The notes under the pieces were generated by a model, which made no database searches, had not been told where the DNA came from, and was given only the letters and a program-made list of their open reading frames with translations. The translations under genes and the position numbers were made by a program. A DNA stretch of 64,000 nt from Streptococcus suis (lineage in GTDB: Bacteria; Bacillota; Bacilli; Lactobacillales; Streptococcaceae). The stretch is taken from the NCBI GenBank assembly GCA_002831545.1, contig CP025095.1, positions 558,001 through 622,000 on the forward strand, given 5' to 3'. Positions 1 through 9,264 of the stretch are shown piece after piece (the first letter of the stretch is position 1; the number at the start of each line of letters is the position of its first letter).

Positions 1-1
1 C

Positions 2-2290
2 GGTGCTATGGCAGACAAGGGCTATATCTACCGCGGTGCTAAGCCTGTTTATTGGTCATGGTCATCTGAGTCTGCCCTTGCAGAAGCTGAAATCGAATAC
101 CACGACATTGACTCAACATCTCTCTACTATGCTAACAAGGTCAAAGATGGCAAGGGGCTCTTGGATACGGATAGCTACATTGTTGTCTGGACAACCACTC
201 CATTTACGGTAACGGCTTCTCGCGGTTTGACAATGGGAGCAGACATTGACTATGTCTTGGTTCAACCTGCTGGCTCTGACCGTAAGTATGTCTTGGCAGA
301 AGCCTTGGTTGATAGCTTGGCAGCCAAATTCGGTTGGGAATCCTTCGAAGTGATTTCAAAACACAAGGGTGCTGAGTTTGAATATATTGTGACCGAACAC
401 CCATGGGATAGAGAAGTGGATGAATTGGTCATCTTGGGTGACCATGTTACAACGGATTCAGGTACTGGTATCGTCCATACGGCTCCAGGCTTTGGTGAGG
501 ATGACTACAATGTCGGCGTCAAATATAACTTGGAAGTTGCGGTAACTGTCAACGAGCGTGGCTTGATGAATGAAGCTGCGGGTCCTGATTTTGAAGGGCA
601 ATTCTATGACAAGGTTGTACCAACGGTTAAGGAAAAATTAGGCGACTTGCTCCTTGCTAGTGAAGTGATTAATCACTCCTACCCATTTGACTGGAGAACC
701 AAGAAGCCAATCATCTGGCGTGCGGTACCGCAATGGTTTGCCTCTGTTTCCAAATTCCGTCAGGAAATCTTGGACCAAATCGAAGCAACAACTTTCAATC
801 CATCTTGGGGTAAAACGCGTCTTTACAACATGATCCGTGACCGTGGTGACTGGGTCATCTCTCGTCAACGTGCTTGGGGTGTGCCACTCCCTATCTTCTA
901 TGCAGAAGATGGTACAGCGATTATGACCAAGGAAGTGACAGACCACGTTGCAGCTCTCTTTGAAGAACATGGTTCTATCATCTGGTGGAAATCTGAAGCC
1001 AAAGATCTTTTGCCAGCTGGTTTCACTCATCCAGGTTCACCAAATGGCGAATTTACCAAAGAAACAGACATCATGGACGTATGGTTTGACTCTGGTTCAT
1101 CTTGGAATGGTGTCATGAACGCTCGTGAAAACCTTGCCTACCCAGCAGACCTCTACCTTGAAGGTTCAGACCAATACCGTGGCTGGTTTAACTCATCCTT
1201 GATTACCTCTGTAGCCGTAAATGGTCATGCGCCATATAAAGCTGTCTTGTCACAAGGTTTTGTCTTAGATGGCAAAGGTATGAAGATGTCTAAATCTCTA
1301 GGAAATACCATTCTACCAAGTGATGTTGAGAAACAATTTGGTGCAGAAATCTTGCGTCTGTGGGTAACTTCTGTGGATACTTCAAACGACGTACGTGTGT
1401 CTATGGATATTCTTGGACAGGTTTCTGAAACCTACCGTAAAATCCGTAATACTCTTCGCTTCTTGATTGCTAACACTTCTGATTTCAATCCTGCAAGTGA
1501 TGCGGTGGCATACGAAGAACTTCGTTCTGTTGACCAGTATCTCTTGGTGAAATTCAATAAATTGGTAGCTCAAATCCGTCAAGCCTACGACAACTATGAC
1601 TTCATGGCTATCTACAAGTCTGTCGTAAACTTTGTAACACTTGACTTGTCAGCTTTTTACTTGGATTTTGCCAAGGACGTTGTCTATATCGATGGTGCTA
1701 AATCACTTTCTCGTCGTCAGATGCAAACTGTCTTCTATGACATCTTGGTGAAAATTACCAAGCTCTTGACCCCAATCTTGCCACATACAGCAGAAGAAAT
1801 CTGGTCATACTTGGAACACGAAGCAGAAGAGTTTGTACAATTGGCGGAAATGCCAGAGGTGGAAAACTTTGCTAATGAAGCGCAGCTTTTGGCTGACTGG
1901 GAAAACTTTATGAACTTCCGTACTCAAGCACAAAAAGCCTTGGAAGAAGCGCGTAATGAAAAAGTGATTGGTAAGTCACTTGAAGCTCATTTGACTGCCT
2001 ATGTCTCAGCTGAAACCAAGTCCTTCTTGGAGAGCTTGAATGCAGACCTTGCTCAGTTGCTCATCGTTTCAAACTTGACAGTAACCACGGAAGTAGCTCC
2101 TGAAAGTGCTGTTTTGGTAGAAGAAGTTGCCTTTACTGTAGAGCGTGCAAGCGGTGAAGTATGTGACCGTTGCCGCCGTATTGATACTAGTGTTGCAAAG
2201 CGCAGCTATGGTGCGACAATCTGTGACCACTGTGCAAGCGTAGTGGAAGAAAACTTTGCTGAAGCAGTAGCTCAAGGTTTTGAAGCCTAA
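2..2290 (+). CDS. ileS: Isoleucyl-tRNA synthetase, 3' part (N-terminus outside window)
   Basis: Class I aminoacyl-tRNA synthetase that charges tRNA-Ile in the cytoplasm. The frame is open from the window edge, so the ATG at 8 is internal. About 760 of the usual roughly 930 residues are here, and the HIGH motif is upstream of the window. The CP1 editing domain is present ([11 protein letters not shown] and [16 protein letters not shown]). The signature KMSKS is at fragment residues 426-430, and the C-terminal zinc-binding tail has Cys pairs at 719/722 and 739/742 of the fragment. A hairpin terminator follows directly. Any T-box leader would lie upstream and cannot be seen. Confidence 0.98.
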
Positions 2291-2310
2291 GCAATCACAA
2301 TACATTTGTT

Positions 2311-2338
2311 AAAGTCTATCTAGCGATAGGCTTTTTTT
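2311..2338 (+). terminator. Rho-independent terminator of ileS
   Basis: Stem AGTCTATC / GATAGGCT (one G-U pair) with a four-base loop, followed by a run of eight T. It lies about 20 nt after the ileS stop. Confidence 0.85.
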
Positions 2339-2340
2339 TG

Positions 2341-2432
2341 TAATACTCTTCGAAAATCAAAATTATTCGTTGTCAAGAGCCTTGATGAACTCCAGTTCTA
2401 TCTTCGGCTTCGTTTCCTAGGCTACTTTTGAT
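2341..2432 (-). repeat. RUP-like small repeat, one end truncated
   Basis: Reverse-oriented copy of the element seen in full at 25679-25785, 31808-31912 and 56798-56955. It starts with the element's right end (TAATACTCTTCGAAAATC) and carries the shared core (CAGTTCTATCTTCGGCTTCG). It stops after CTACTTTTGAT, so the terminal bases matching TATACTCAATG are missing. It sits directly behind the ileS terminator. Confidence 0.8.
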
Positions 2433-2528
2433 ATAAATAGAAAAAAAGAAGCCATCTGGATTCTTACAGAACGTAGACAAACTTCTAAAAATATAAAAAA
2501 TTGAAGAGGTTTGCGAAAGATAGCAAGT

Positions 2529-2655
2529 TATAGTGGTTTGAATTAGGAAAAGGACAGTTTTAAGTTATAGTGTTAATAACCAACTCCTAAAATAACTTTA
2601 GAGTTCTTAAATTGACAAACTTAGATATGTCCTGTTTCTAATTCACTCGACTATA
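2529..2655. repeat. MITE-like element with about 28-bp imperfect terminal inverted repeats
   Basis: The left end begins TATAGTGGTTTGAATTAG and ends its arm with AGGACA. The right end, read in reverse complement, begins TATAGTCGAGTGAATTAG and also ends with AGGACA. The element is about 127 bp with no open reading frame of note. The end motif TATAGTC...TGAATTA is shared with the element at 8017-8122. Together with the neighbouring RUP-like copy it fills most of the ileS to DUF1827 gap (2291-2782). Confidence 0.65.
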
Positions 2656-2723
2656 TTAAACTCTTAGAACCATTGATATTGCGGTGTTTCTGAGAGTTTT
2701 TTATTTTCAACATAAAGAAAAAA

Positions 2724-2763
2724 GATTGAAGAAAATTGTCCAAAATGGACCTTTTCTTCAATC
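2724..2763 (-). terminator. Terminator of the DUF1827 gene
   Basis: Long palindrome with arms GATTGAAGAAAA / TTTTCTTCAATC and an inner pair GTCCA / TGGAC. Read on the minus strand it is followed by six T, so it terminates the leftward transcript of the DUF1827 gene. A second small hairpin GAAGCCATCTGGCTTC (2767-2782) lies between it and the stop codon. Confidence 0.8.
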
Positions 2764-2782
2764 TGAGAAGCCATCTGGCTTC

Positions 2783-3091
2783 TTACACTTCTGCGATAAT
2801 GGGAATAGACATTTCAATCAAACGGTCTGTGTGAATCGTTTGAATGGCAGCCTTGTTAATAGTTCGTTCATCAATTTTTCGATGAAGGAAGAAATCACGA
2901 ATTTGCTCGATTTCATTTTGTTGTACTGCACGGTATTTATTACTAATCAAGAGTTCATAATGACGGGGTGCCTGTGTGAAAATAACGTCTGTATTACCTG
3001 CAGAATAAGTCTCTACTAGGAAAGCATCAGTATTAGCCAACTGGCTTTGGACAAGATTGGGATGACTATTTGTCGTGTTAATGATTTTCAT
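2783..3091 (-). CDS. DUF1827 family protein
   Basis: Small cytoplasmic protein of 102 residues with no signal peptide or membrane segment. Sequence and length fit DUF1827, a family I know from streptococci and related lactic acid bacteria with no assigned function. The start is the ATG at 3091, preceded by a GAGGAGGT-like Shine-Dalgarno (seen as CCTCCTC on the plus strand near 3098). It is monocistronic: its own terminator lies downstream and the Nudix gene ends about 50 bp upstream. Function unknown. Confidence 0.85.
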   Translation of the reverse strand: MKIINTTNSHPNLVQSQLANTDAFLVETYSAGNTDVIFTQAPRHYELLISNKYRAVQQNEIEQIRDFFLHRKIDERTINKAAIQTIHTDRLIEMSIPIIAEV

Positions 3092-3145
3092 GTGGAACCT
3101 CCTCTATCTCTTTGGCTACATTATAGCACGATTAGAGTGTTTTTA

Positions 3146-3607
3146 CTAGTTATTGAATGAATTTTCTTGCAATTTCCATTGTTCAATGCCCCATTTGTGA
3201 CTACCACGTTTGAGTTTATCGATGGCTTCATTGACTGGGAACCAGGCAATATGGTTGAAATCTTCTAGTGGTTGTCCTATTTGATGGTAGCTAGTTACTT
3301 CATAGATGTAGGCTGGATTATAGAAATGGGTATCGCGGTGGCTAGAGTAGAAGTATTCGTCAGCCTGACCAAAGTATTTTCCGATTTCAGCGGTGAATCC
3401 AAGCTCTTCCATCAATTCGCGCTCCAAAGCAATGAGGTGATTTTCTCCCTTTTCAATTTCTCCACCAGGAAGAAACCAAGCTCCGTTTGGTGCTTGAACG
3501 AGTATAATCTGTTCTTTCTTTTCATCTGGGATAACTGCGTAAACACCAAAGCGACTCTGGTAGCTGACGCCAGCCTTCTTTTCTCCAAATACAGCAATTT
3601 TCTCCAT
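3146..3607 (-). CDS. Nudix hydrolase (MutT-like)
   Basis: Predicted hydrolase of nucleoside-diphosphate-linked substrates. A complete Nudix box is visible around residues 48-70: GG, GE, then RELMEELGF, matching GX5EX7REUXEEXGU with the metal-binding glutamates intact. At about 153 residues it is a single-domain enzyme. ATG 3607 is used. A TTG two codons upstream (3613) is better spaced from the weak GAGGA sequence and may be the true start. The substrate cannot be told from sequence. It could be a housecleaning 8-oxo-dGTPase or act on another nucleotide, and neither is proven. Confidence 0.88.
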   Translation of the reverse strand: MEKIAVFGEKKAGVSYQSRFGVYAVIPDEKKEQIILVQAPNGAWFLPGGEIEKGENHLIALERELMEELGFTAEIGKYFGQADEYFYSSHRDTHFYNPAYIYEVTSYHQIGQPLEDFNHIAWFPVNEAIDKLKRGSHKWGIEQWKLQENSFNN

Positions 3608-3756
3608 AGGCAATTCTATCCTCTTTCATAATTGGAATGAGTTGTATACATTATACCACTTTTTTATTATTTTTCCTTGTGATAGGCTTTACAAAGTAAA
3701 GTTTTTTTATAGGATGGAGATGGGGAAAATTTAGAAAAATAGAATATCAAAACAGT

Positions 3757-3790
3757 AAAATAGGCTACTCGTAGAGAGCAGCTCTATTTT
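3757..3790 (-). terminator. Hairpin downstream of clpE
   Basis: AAAATAG / CTATTTT arms with an inner TAGAGCTGCTCTCTA-like pairing, placed one or two bases after the clpE stop. The T tract on the minus strand is short, so terminator strength is uncertain. Confidence 0.55.
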
Positions 3791-3791
3791 C

Positions 3792-6020
3792 TTATTTTGT
3801 CTTTGTTTGTGCCTTGATTTGAATTGTACCTTTACTTGACATGACAGCACGTAGGTCTTTTTCTGCTGGATGTTCTAAGTAGAAGTCGGTGATAGCATCT
3901 TCAATCTGATCTTGGATGGTTCTGCGTAGTGGACGAGCTCCCATCTTTGGATCGTAGCCAAGATCCACTAATTTCTCCTTAACTTTATCTGTTACATGGA
4001 GGCTGATGCCATTGTGAGAAAGGCGTTTGTTTACATCGTCTAGCATGAGGCTGACGATTTCAAGTAGGTTTTCCTTGCTCAGTGGTTGGAACTCAATAAT
4101 ACCGTCAAATCGGTTCATAAATTCAGGTGTGAAGAAATTGCTAAGTTGGCCAAGGACTGATTGAGTCCGCCCTTCTATAGCCGCACCAAAACCGACACTT
4201 GCTTCAACTTTTCCAGTACCAGCATTTGATGTCATGATGATAATGGTATCTTTGAAGCTGACTGTCCGACCTTGTCCATCTGTCAGACGCCCATCGTCTA
4301 AGACCTGAAGGAACATGTGCATGACATCTGGGTGGGCTTTTTCAACTTCGTCAAGGAGGATGAGTGAGTAAGGATTACGACGGACTTTTTCCGTTAGCTG
4401 ACCGGCTTCCTCGTAGCCTACATAACCTGGAGGGGCACCGACGAGTTTAGCGACAGCGTGTTTTTCCATGTATTCGGACATGTCGAAGCGGATCATGCTG
4501 TCAGCCGAACCGAAGAGTTCAATCGCTAGTTGCTTGGACAGCTCTGTTTTACCGACACCGGTTGGTCCGACAAAGAGGAAGGAGCCGATTGGACGATTTG
4601 GAGCACCGAGACCGACACGATTACGGCGGATGGCTTTAGCTATCTTGTCAACTGCTTCATCTTGTCCGATAACATGGGCTTTTAAGTCACTAGCGAGGTT
4701 CACAAGCTGGGACTGTTCCTTTTCTTTTAAATCACCAACTGGGATATTTGTTTTTTGCTCAACGATGGCCTCAATTTCTTTTTCAGTAATGAGTGGAATA
4801 TCTTCTTCGCTGATAGTTGCCTTTTGCATCTCCTTGTACTTAGCAATTTGGTCACGGAAATAGGCCGCTTTTTCATAGTCCTCATCCCGTGTAGCTTGTG
4901 CTTTCCGATTTTCAGCATCAATCAGGCGTTGGTCAATTTCCTTTGGATCAATAAAGTTGAGGGTCAAATTCATTTTTGAACCAGCTTCATCCAGAAGGTC
5001 AATGGCTTTGTCTGGTAGGAAACGGTCTTGAATGTAGCGGTTGGACAGTACTGCGGCCGCTTCGATAGCAGCATCGGAGTATTTAACATGATGGTAATCC
5101 TGGTATTTATTTTGGATACCTTTGAGAATAGTAATGGTTTCTTCGACACTTGGTTCTTCAACTTTTACAGGTTGCATACGGCGTTCTAGGGCGGCATCTT
5201 TTTCGATAATACGGTACTCGTTGAGCGTTGTTGCACCGACTAGCTGCATTTCACCACGTGCGAGGGCTGGTTTGAGGATATTGCCTGCATCCATGTTACC
5301 ATCGCCTGCAGAGCCAGCACCGACAATTTCGTGAATCTCGTCAATAAAAAGAATGATTTCGCGACGATTACGGATTTCTTCCATGAGTTTTTGCATGCGT
5401 TCTTCAAATTGTCCACGGATACCTGTTCCTTGTACGAGGCTGACAACATCCAGACGAATGACTTCCTTGTCGCGTAATTTCTGTGGGACATCGCCATCGA
5501 CAATTTTTTGAGCCAAGCCTTCAACAACCGCTGTTTTACCTACACCAGGCTCACCGATAAGAACAGGGTTGTTTTTTGTACGACGGTTGAGAATTTCGAT
5601 GACACGGGTAATTTCTTGATCGCGACCGATTACTGGATCAATATCCCCACGACGGGCAATTTCGGTAACGTTGATACCAAATTCTTCAAGGAGCCCATTT
5701 GGTTGTTGGGGTTGTTGCGGAGGAGGGGTCTGTCCACCACGTCCATTATGCCCACCGGCTTGAGTGGGAGGAGTCTGTTCGCGATTTTTTCCAGCAGGGG
5801 TATTGCCAGGATAGCCACCTAGGTGATTGAAGAATTCACTAAAGGGATCCATATTGTTAGGATTTGTTAAATCTCCCAACCCACGTAGGATGGCATTATT
5901 AGGGTCTGTTTTCATGATTTGGTAGCAGTTGTGACAGAGGTCTACCTGCTGCTGTTTACCGTTTAAGTTGGTGTAGAGATGGATCGTTGCGTCGTTGATA
6001 TTACAATTTTTGCAGAGCAT
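3792..6020 (-). CDS. clpE: ATP-dependent Clp protease ATP-binding subunit ClpE
   Basis: HSP100/Clp AAA+ unfoldase that feeds damaged proteins to ClpP. The 742 residues show an N-terminal zinc finger (Cys3, Cys6, Cys29, Cys32), a Gly/Pro/Gln-rich linker, a first AAA module with Walker [10 protein letters not shown], a UVR-like coiled segment (around [14 protein letters not shown]), a second AAA module with Walker [10 protein letters not shown], and the C-terminal ClpB-D2-small domain. The zinc finger separates ClpE from ClpC and ClpA. The promoter and a CtsR-type operator lie upstream (6064-6117), so it should be induced by heat and other protein-folding stress. Monocistronic. Confidence 0.97.
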
Positions 6021-6063
6021 AATTCTACCTCTTTCTGTGAAAAAATGTGACCTATTGTTAAAT

Positions 6064-6080
6064 AGTCAAAAAAGGTCAGT
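6064..6080. promoter_or_regulatory. CtsR operator of clpE
   Basis: Tandem heptads AGTCAAA-AAA-GGTCAGT, against the known CtsR consensus of two RGTCAAA heptads spaced by three bases (the second heptad has two mismatches). It lies just downstream of the clpE -10 box, between promoter and start codon, where a bound repressor would block initiation. Confidence 0.8.
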
Positions 6081-6089
6081 TCTAGCTTT

Positions 6090-6117
6090 ATTATAACAAG
6101 ATTCATAGAAAAATCAA
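6090..6117 (-). promoter_or_regulatory. clpE promoter
   Basis: On the minus strand: TTGATT (complement of 6112-6117), a 16-nt spacer, then TATAAT (complement of 6090-6095). The CtsR site begins about 10 nt downstream of the -10 box. Confidence 0.8.
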
Positions 6118-6243
6118 GAAACTGCTACGCTTGGAAAAACTTTCTATGAAAAATAGGACGATAGGAAGAAAATAGGGAAAAAATAAGACTTTTTTGGCAA
6201 TATGTGGTAAAATATTCCTATAAAAAGGATTAGGAGAACGAAT

Positions 6244-6474
6244 ATGGAATCACATTTGGTGAGAATTATCAATCGTCTGGAGGCTATGGCTAATGACGGC
6301 GGTACGTTGAAACGTAATTTCGAACGTGATGGTATTGTTGTTGCAGAAGTGGCTTATAGCTATGACGAGGAAAATGGTTCAGTATTTACCTTGCGTGATG
6401 TTGCTGCTCGTGAAACGTACGCGTTTGACAGCATCGACTTGATTGCAATGGAAATCTATGAGCTATTGTACTAA
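6244..6474 (+). CDS. DUF1797 family protein (YkuJ-like)
   Basis: 76-residue acidic cytoplasmic protein matching the DUF1797/YkuJ family of Firmicutes, for which I know no established function. The start ATG has AGGAG at good spacing. Upstream is an extended -10 box (TGGTAAAAT, ending at 6213). A GC-rich hairpin terminator follows at 6489-6509, so the gene is transcribed alone. No catalytic motif is visible. Confidence 0.85.
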   Translation: MESHLVRIINRLEAMANDGGTLKRNFERDGIVVAEVAYSYDEENGSVFTLRDVAARETYAFDSIDLIAMEIYELLY

Positions 6475-6488
6475 GAAGAAGTGAGAGG

Positions 6489-6509
6489 CACCTAAGGGTG
6501 CTTTTTTCT
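6489..6509 (+). terminator. Terminator after DUF1797 gene
   Basis: Stem GGCACC / GGGTGC with a TAA loop and six T. Confidence 0.85.
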
Positions 6510-6539
6510 TGTGTAAATTGAATATTATAAACAAAAGTG

Positions 6540-6567
6540 TTGCATAAATATTCAAAAATGATATAAT
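6540..6567 (+). promoter_or_regulatory. Promoter of amino-acid ABC transporter operon
   Basis: TTGCAT (6540-6545), 16-nt spacer, TATAAT (6562-6567), 33 nt before the permease ATG. Confidence 0.75.
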
Positions 6568-6599
6568 AGACTCTAAATGACAGAATTGGAGTAAGATGA

Positions 6600-7289
6600 A
6601 TGAATTTTTCTTTTTTGCCTGAGTATTGGGCTTATTTTAATTACGGGGCAATTGTTACCCTCATTATTGCATTTTTCTCAGTATTTTTTGGTAGTATTTT
6701 AGGTGTGTTGCTTGCCTTTGCTCAGCGTAGTAAGTATAAAGTTTTAGCTTGGACTGCCAATATCTATGTCTGGATTTTCCGTGGGACACCGATGATTGTC
6801 CAGATTATGATTGCTTTTGCGATGACACATTTTGTAGCACCAACTTTTCAGCTAGGAATTTTGACGGTTGATTTGACGCGCTTGATTCCAGGTATCATTG
6901 TTATTTCGATGAACTCGGGTGCCTATGTATCTGAAACTGTTCGTGCAGGTATTAATGCTGTACCAAAAGGACAGCTGGAAGCAGCTTATTCGCTTGGTAT
7001 TAGACCAAAGCAGGCGATGCGTTACGTTATCATGCCACAGGCTATCAAGAATATCCTTCCAGCCTTGGGAAATGAATTTGTGACTATTGTTAAGGATAGT
7101 TCACTTTTGTCAACCATCGGTGTGATGGAATTATGGAACGGTGCTCAGACAGTTCAATCCACTTCTTATATTCCTTTAACACCACTTGTATTTGCAGCGA
7201 GCTATTATCTAATTATGACAACGGTGCTAACAGTGATTATTCAGTCGTTTGAGAAAAAGTTGAACAAGGGAGGGCAGTTCCATGTCTAA
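6600..7289 (+). CDS. Amino acid ABC transporter permease (GlnP/HisM type)
   Basis: Integral membrane subunit of a polar amino-acid importer, 229 residues. It has a hydrophobic N-terminal segment (residues about 12-35), the family signature FRGTPMIVQ, and the conserved cytoplasmic loop for ATPase contact around [15 protein letters not shown] residues ending in [10 protein letters not shown]. The start is ATG 6600 with GGAGTAAG upstream. It overlaps the ATPase gene by 8 nt, implying translational coupling. No substrate-binding protein is encoded beside it, so specificity (glutamine, cystine or other) cannot be assigned. Confidence 0.93.
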
Positions 7290-8016
7290 TGCGATTATTT
7301 CTATCAAGGATTTACATAAGTACTTCGGAAAGAATGAGGTTCTAAAAGGAATTGATTTAGATATTCAACAAGGTCAGGTGGTTGTTATTATCGGTCCATC
7401 AGGGTCAGGGAAATCGACTTTCTTACGTACAATGAACCTCTTAGAAGTGCCAACCAAGGGAACTGTTACATTTGAAGGTGTTGATATTACTGACAAGTCA
7501 AATGATATTTTCAAGATGCGTGAAAAGATGGGAATGGTTTTTCAACAGTTCAATCTTTTTCCAAATATGACGGTATTAGATAATATTACTTTATCACCTA
7601 TTAAGACAAAGGGAATTGCAAAGGATGAGGCTGAGAAGAAGGCTAAGGAATTACTTGAAAAGGTAGGATTGCCAGATAAGGCGAATGCCTATCCACAAAG
7701 TCTTTCAGGTGGTCAGCAACAGCGGATCGCTATTGCACGTGGTCTGGCTATGGACCCAGATGTCCTACTTTTTGATGAACCGACCTCTGCACTAGACCCT
7801 GAAATGGTTGGTGAAGTTCTTGCTGTTATGCAGGATTTAGCCAAGTCGGGGATGACCATGGTTATCGTGACTCATGAGATGGGATTTGCGCGTGAGGTAG
7901 CTGACAGGGTTATCTTTATGGATGGCGGTGTCATCGTGGAGGATGGAACGCCTGAAGAAGTCTTTGAACATACCAAGGAAGAACGGACCAAGGATTTCTT
8001 GTCTAAGGTCTTGTAA
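7282..8016 (+). CDS. Amino acid ABC transporter ATP-binding protein (GlnQ-like)
   Basis: Cytoplasmic ATPase of the importer, 244 residues. Visible motifs are Walker [11 protein letters not shown]-loop [11 protein letters not shown], signature LSGGQQQR, Walker [15 protein letters not shown] and H-loop VTHEMGF. This is the polar amino acid (PAAT) subfamily. It pairs with the overlapping permease upstream. A MITE-like repeat begins at its stop codon and a terminator follows at 8141-8165. Confidence 0.95.
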
Positions 8017-8122
8017 TATAGTCGAATGAATTAGCTTTCAGACAAGGAACTGAGGCGCAGGCTGTACTAAAGTACGGCAAGTCGAAAGTGACGATGTATC
8101 AAAGTTAATTCAAATGACTGTA
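8017..8122. repeat. MITE-like element with about 22-bp terminal inverted repeats
   Basis: The left end is TATAGTCGAATGAATTAGCT. The right end in reverse complement is TACAGTCATTTGAATTAACT, giving 17 of 22 matching positions when extended to 22. The interior has a small palindrome GTACTAAAGTAC. It starts within one base of the ABC ATPase stop codon, separating the gene from its terminator. It shares end motifs with 2529-2655. Confidence 0.65.
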
Positions 8123-8140
8123 AATGAACAAATAAGTACG

Positions 8141-8165
8141 ACTCCGACATTGTTCGGAGTTTTTT
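8141..8165 (+). terminator. Terminator of the amino-acid ABC operon
   Basis: Stem ACTCCGA / TTCGGAGT with a five-base loop and six T. Confidence 0.85.
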
Positions 8166-8249
8166 GCTATATGCTATAGTCTACTTTGTACAAGTATAGT
8201 CAGTCGGAGAATTTTAGGGTATAATAGAAAAAACAAAAGGAGTGTAGGT

Positions 8250-9098
8250 ATGACAGTCATTGATGGGAAAGCACTAGGTGTAAAATTGCAGGCTGCCTTG
8301 GCGGAGAAAACTGCTCGATTAAAAGAAGAAAAGGGGTTGGTACCAGGTCTTGTAGTTATTTTAGTTGGCGAAAATCCTGCTAGTCAGGTTTATGTACGGA
8401 ATAAGGAGCGGTCAGCTCTGGCTGCTGGATTCAAGAGTGAGGTTGTTCGCGTTCCAGATACGATTTCTGAGTCAGACTTGTTGGATTTGATTGAGCGCTA
8501 TAATCAGGATGATGAATGGCATGGTATTTTGGTGCAATTGCCCTTACCAGCCCACATCAGCGAGGAGAAGGTCTTGTTGGCCATTGACCCAGATAAGGAT
8601 GTGGATGGTTTTCATCCGACTAACATGGGGAAATTTTGGTCAGGTCATCCTGTTATGATTCCATCTACCCCAGCAGGAATTATGGAAATGTTCAAGGAAT
8701 ATCAGATTGAGCTGGAAGGGAAGTCAGCTTTAGTTATTGGTCGTTCTAATATTGTTGGTAAACCGATGGCACAGCTGCTGTTGGATGCCAATGCTACTGT
8801 AACGATTGCGCATTCTCGTACCAAAAACTTGCCAGAGCTTGCTCGTCAGGCCGATATTCTTGTTGTTGCCATTGGTCGTGGTCATTTTGTGACCAAGGAA
8901 TTTGTTAAGCCAGGTGCCGTGGTGATTGATGTTGGTATGAATCGTGATGAAAATGGCAAGCTAATCGGTGATGTCAAATACGATGAGGTATCAGAAGTTG
9001 CTAGTCATATTACCCCTGTTCCAGGTGGAGTTGGTCCGATGACCATTACCATGCTCATGGAGCAGACTTACGAGGCTTGTGTCAGAAGTGCAAAATAA
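8250..9098 (+). CDS. folD: Bifunctional methylenetetrahydrofolate dehydrogenase/cyclohydrolase FolD
   Basis: Interconverts 5,10-methylene-THF and 10-formyl-THF for purine and formyl-Met synthesis. Full length at 282 residues. Family motifs are present: the YVRNKERSA region with the catalytic lysine, the QLPLPAHI loop, DVDGFHP, the NADP-binding GRSNIVGKP, and the C-terminal [11 protein letters not shown]. The ATG has AAAGGAGTG upstream and an extended -10 GGGTATAAT about 25 nt before it. Monocistronic, with a terminator at 9108-9139. Confidence 0.97.
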
Positions 9099-9107
9099 TT
9101 ATTTGAA

Positions 9108-9139
9108 ATATCAGCTATGTGGTGTAGCTGGTATTTTTT
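9108..9139 (+). terminator. Terminator of folD
   Basis: Stem ATATCAGCTA / TAGCTGGTAT (one G-U pair), seven-base loop, then five or more T. Confidence 0.85.
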
Positions 9140-9160
9140 ATTTTGGGAACGGGAAGCCGA

Positions 9161-9193
9161 AATCAGAGAAGTGGTACTGGGCTTGAGCCCAGC
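9161..9193 (+). repeat. Fragment resembling the end of the modular repeat family
   Basis: Contains TCAGAGAAGTGG followed by CTGGGCTTGAGCCCAGC. It parallels the end block of the copies at 41369-41465 and 45085-45430, which read TGAGAAGTGG or TGAGTAGTGG and then a CTGGGC..GCCCAG hairpin. Only about 33 bp match. It lies about 40 bp from the IS630 left end, so the rest may have been lost. Confidence 0.45.
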
Positions 9194-9264
9194 TTTGTTT
9201 TGAGGCATATTCTTAGGAATGAGCATGGGCAGATTATACTCAACAAAAATCAAAAGCAAACCAG

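Noticed and set aside
2684..3019. 111-codon plus-strand frame opposite the DUF1827 gene
   Set aside because: Shadow of the minus-strand gene and its terminator, with no start signals.
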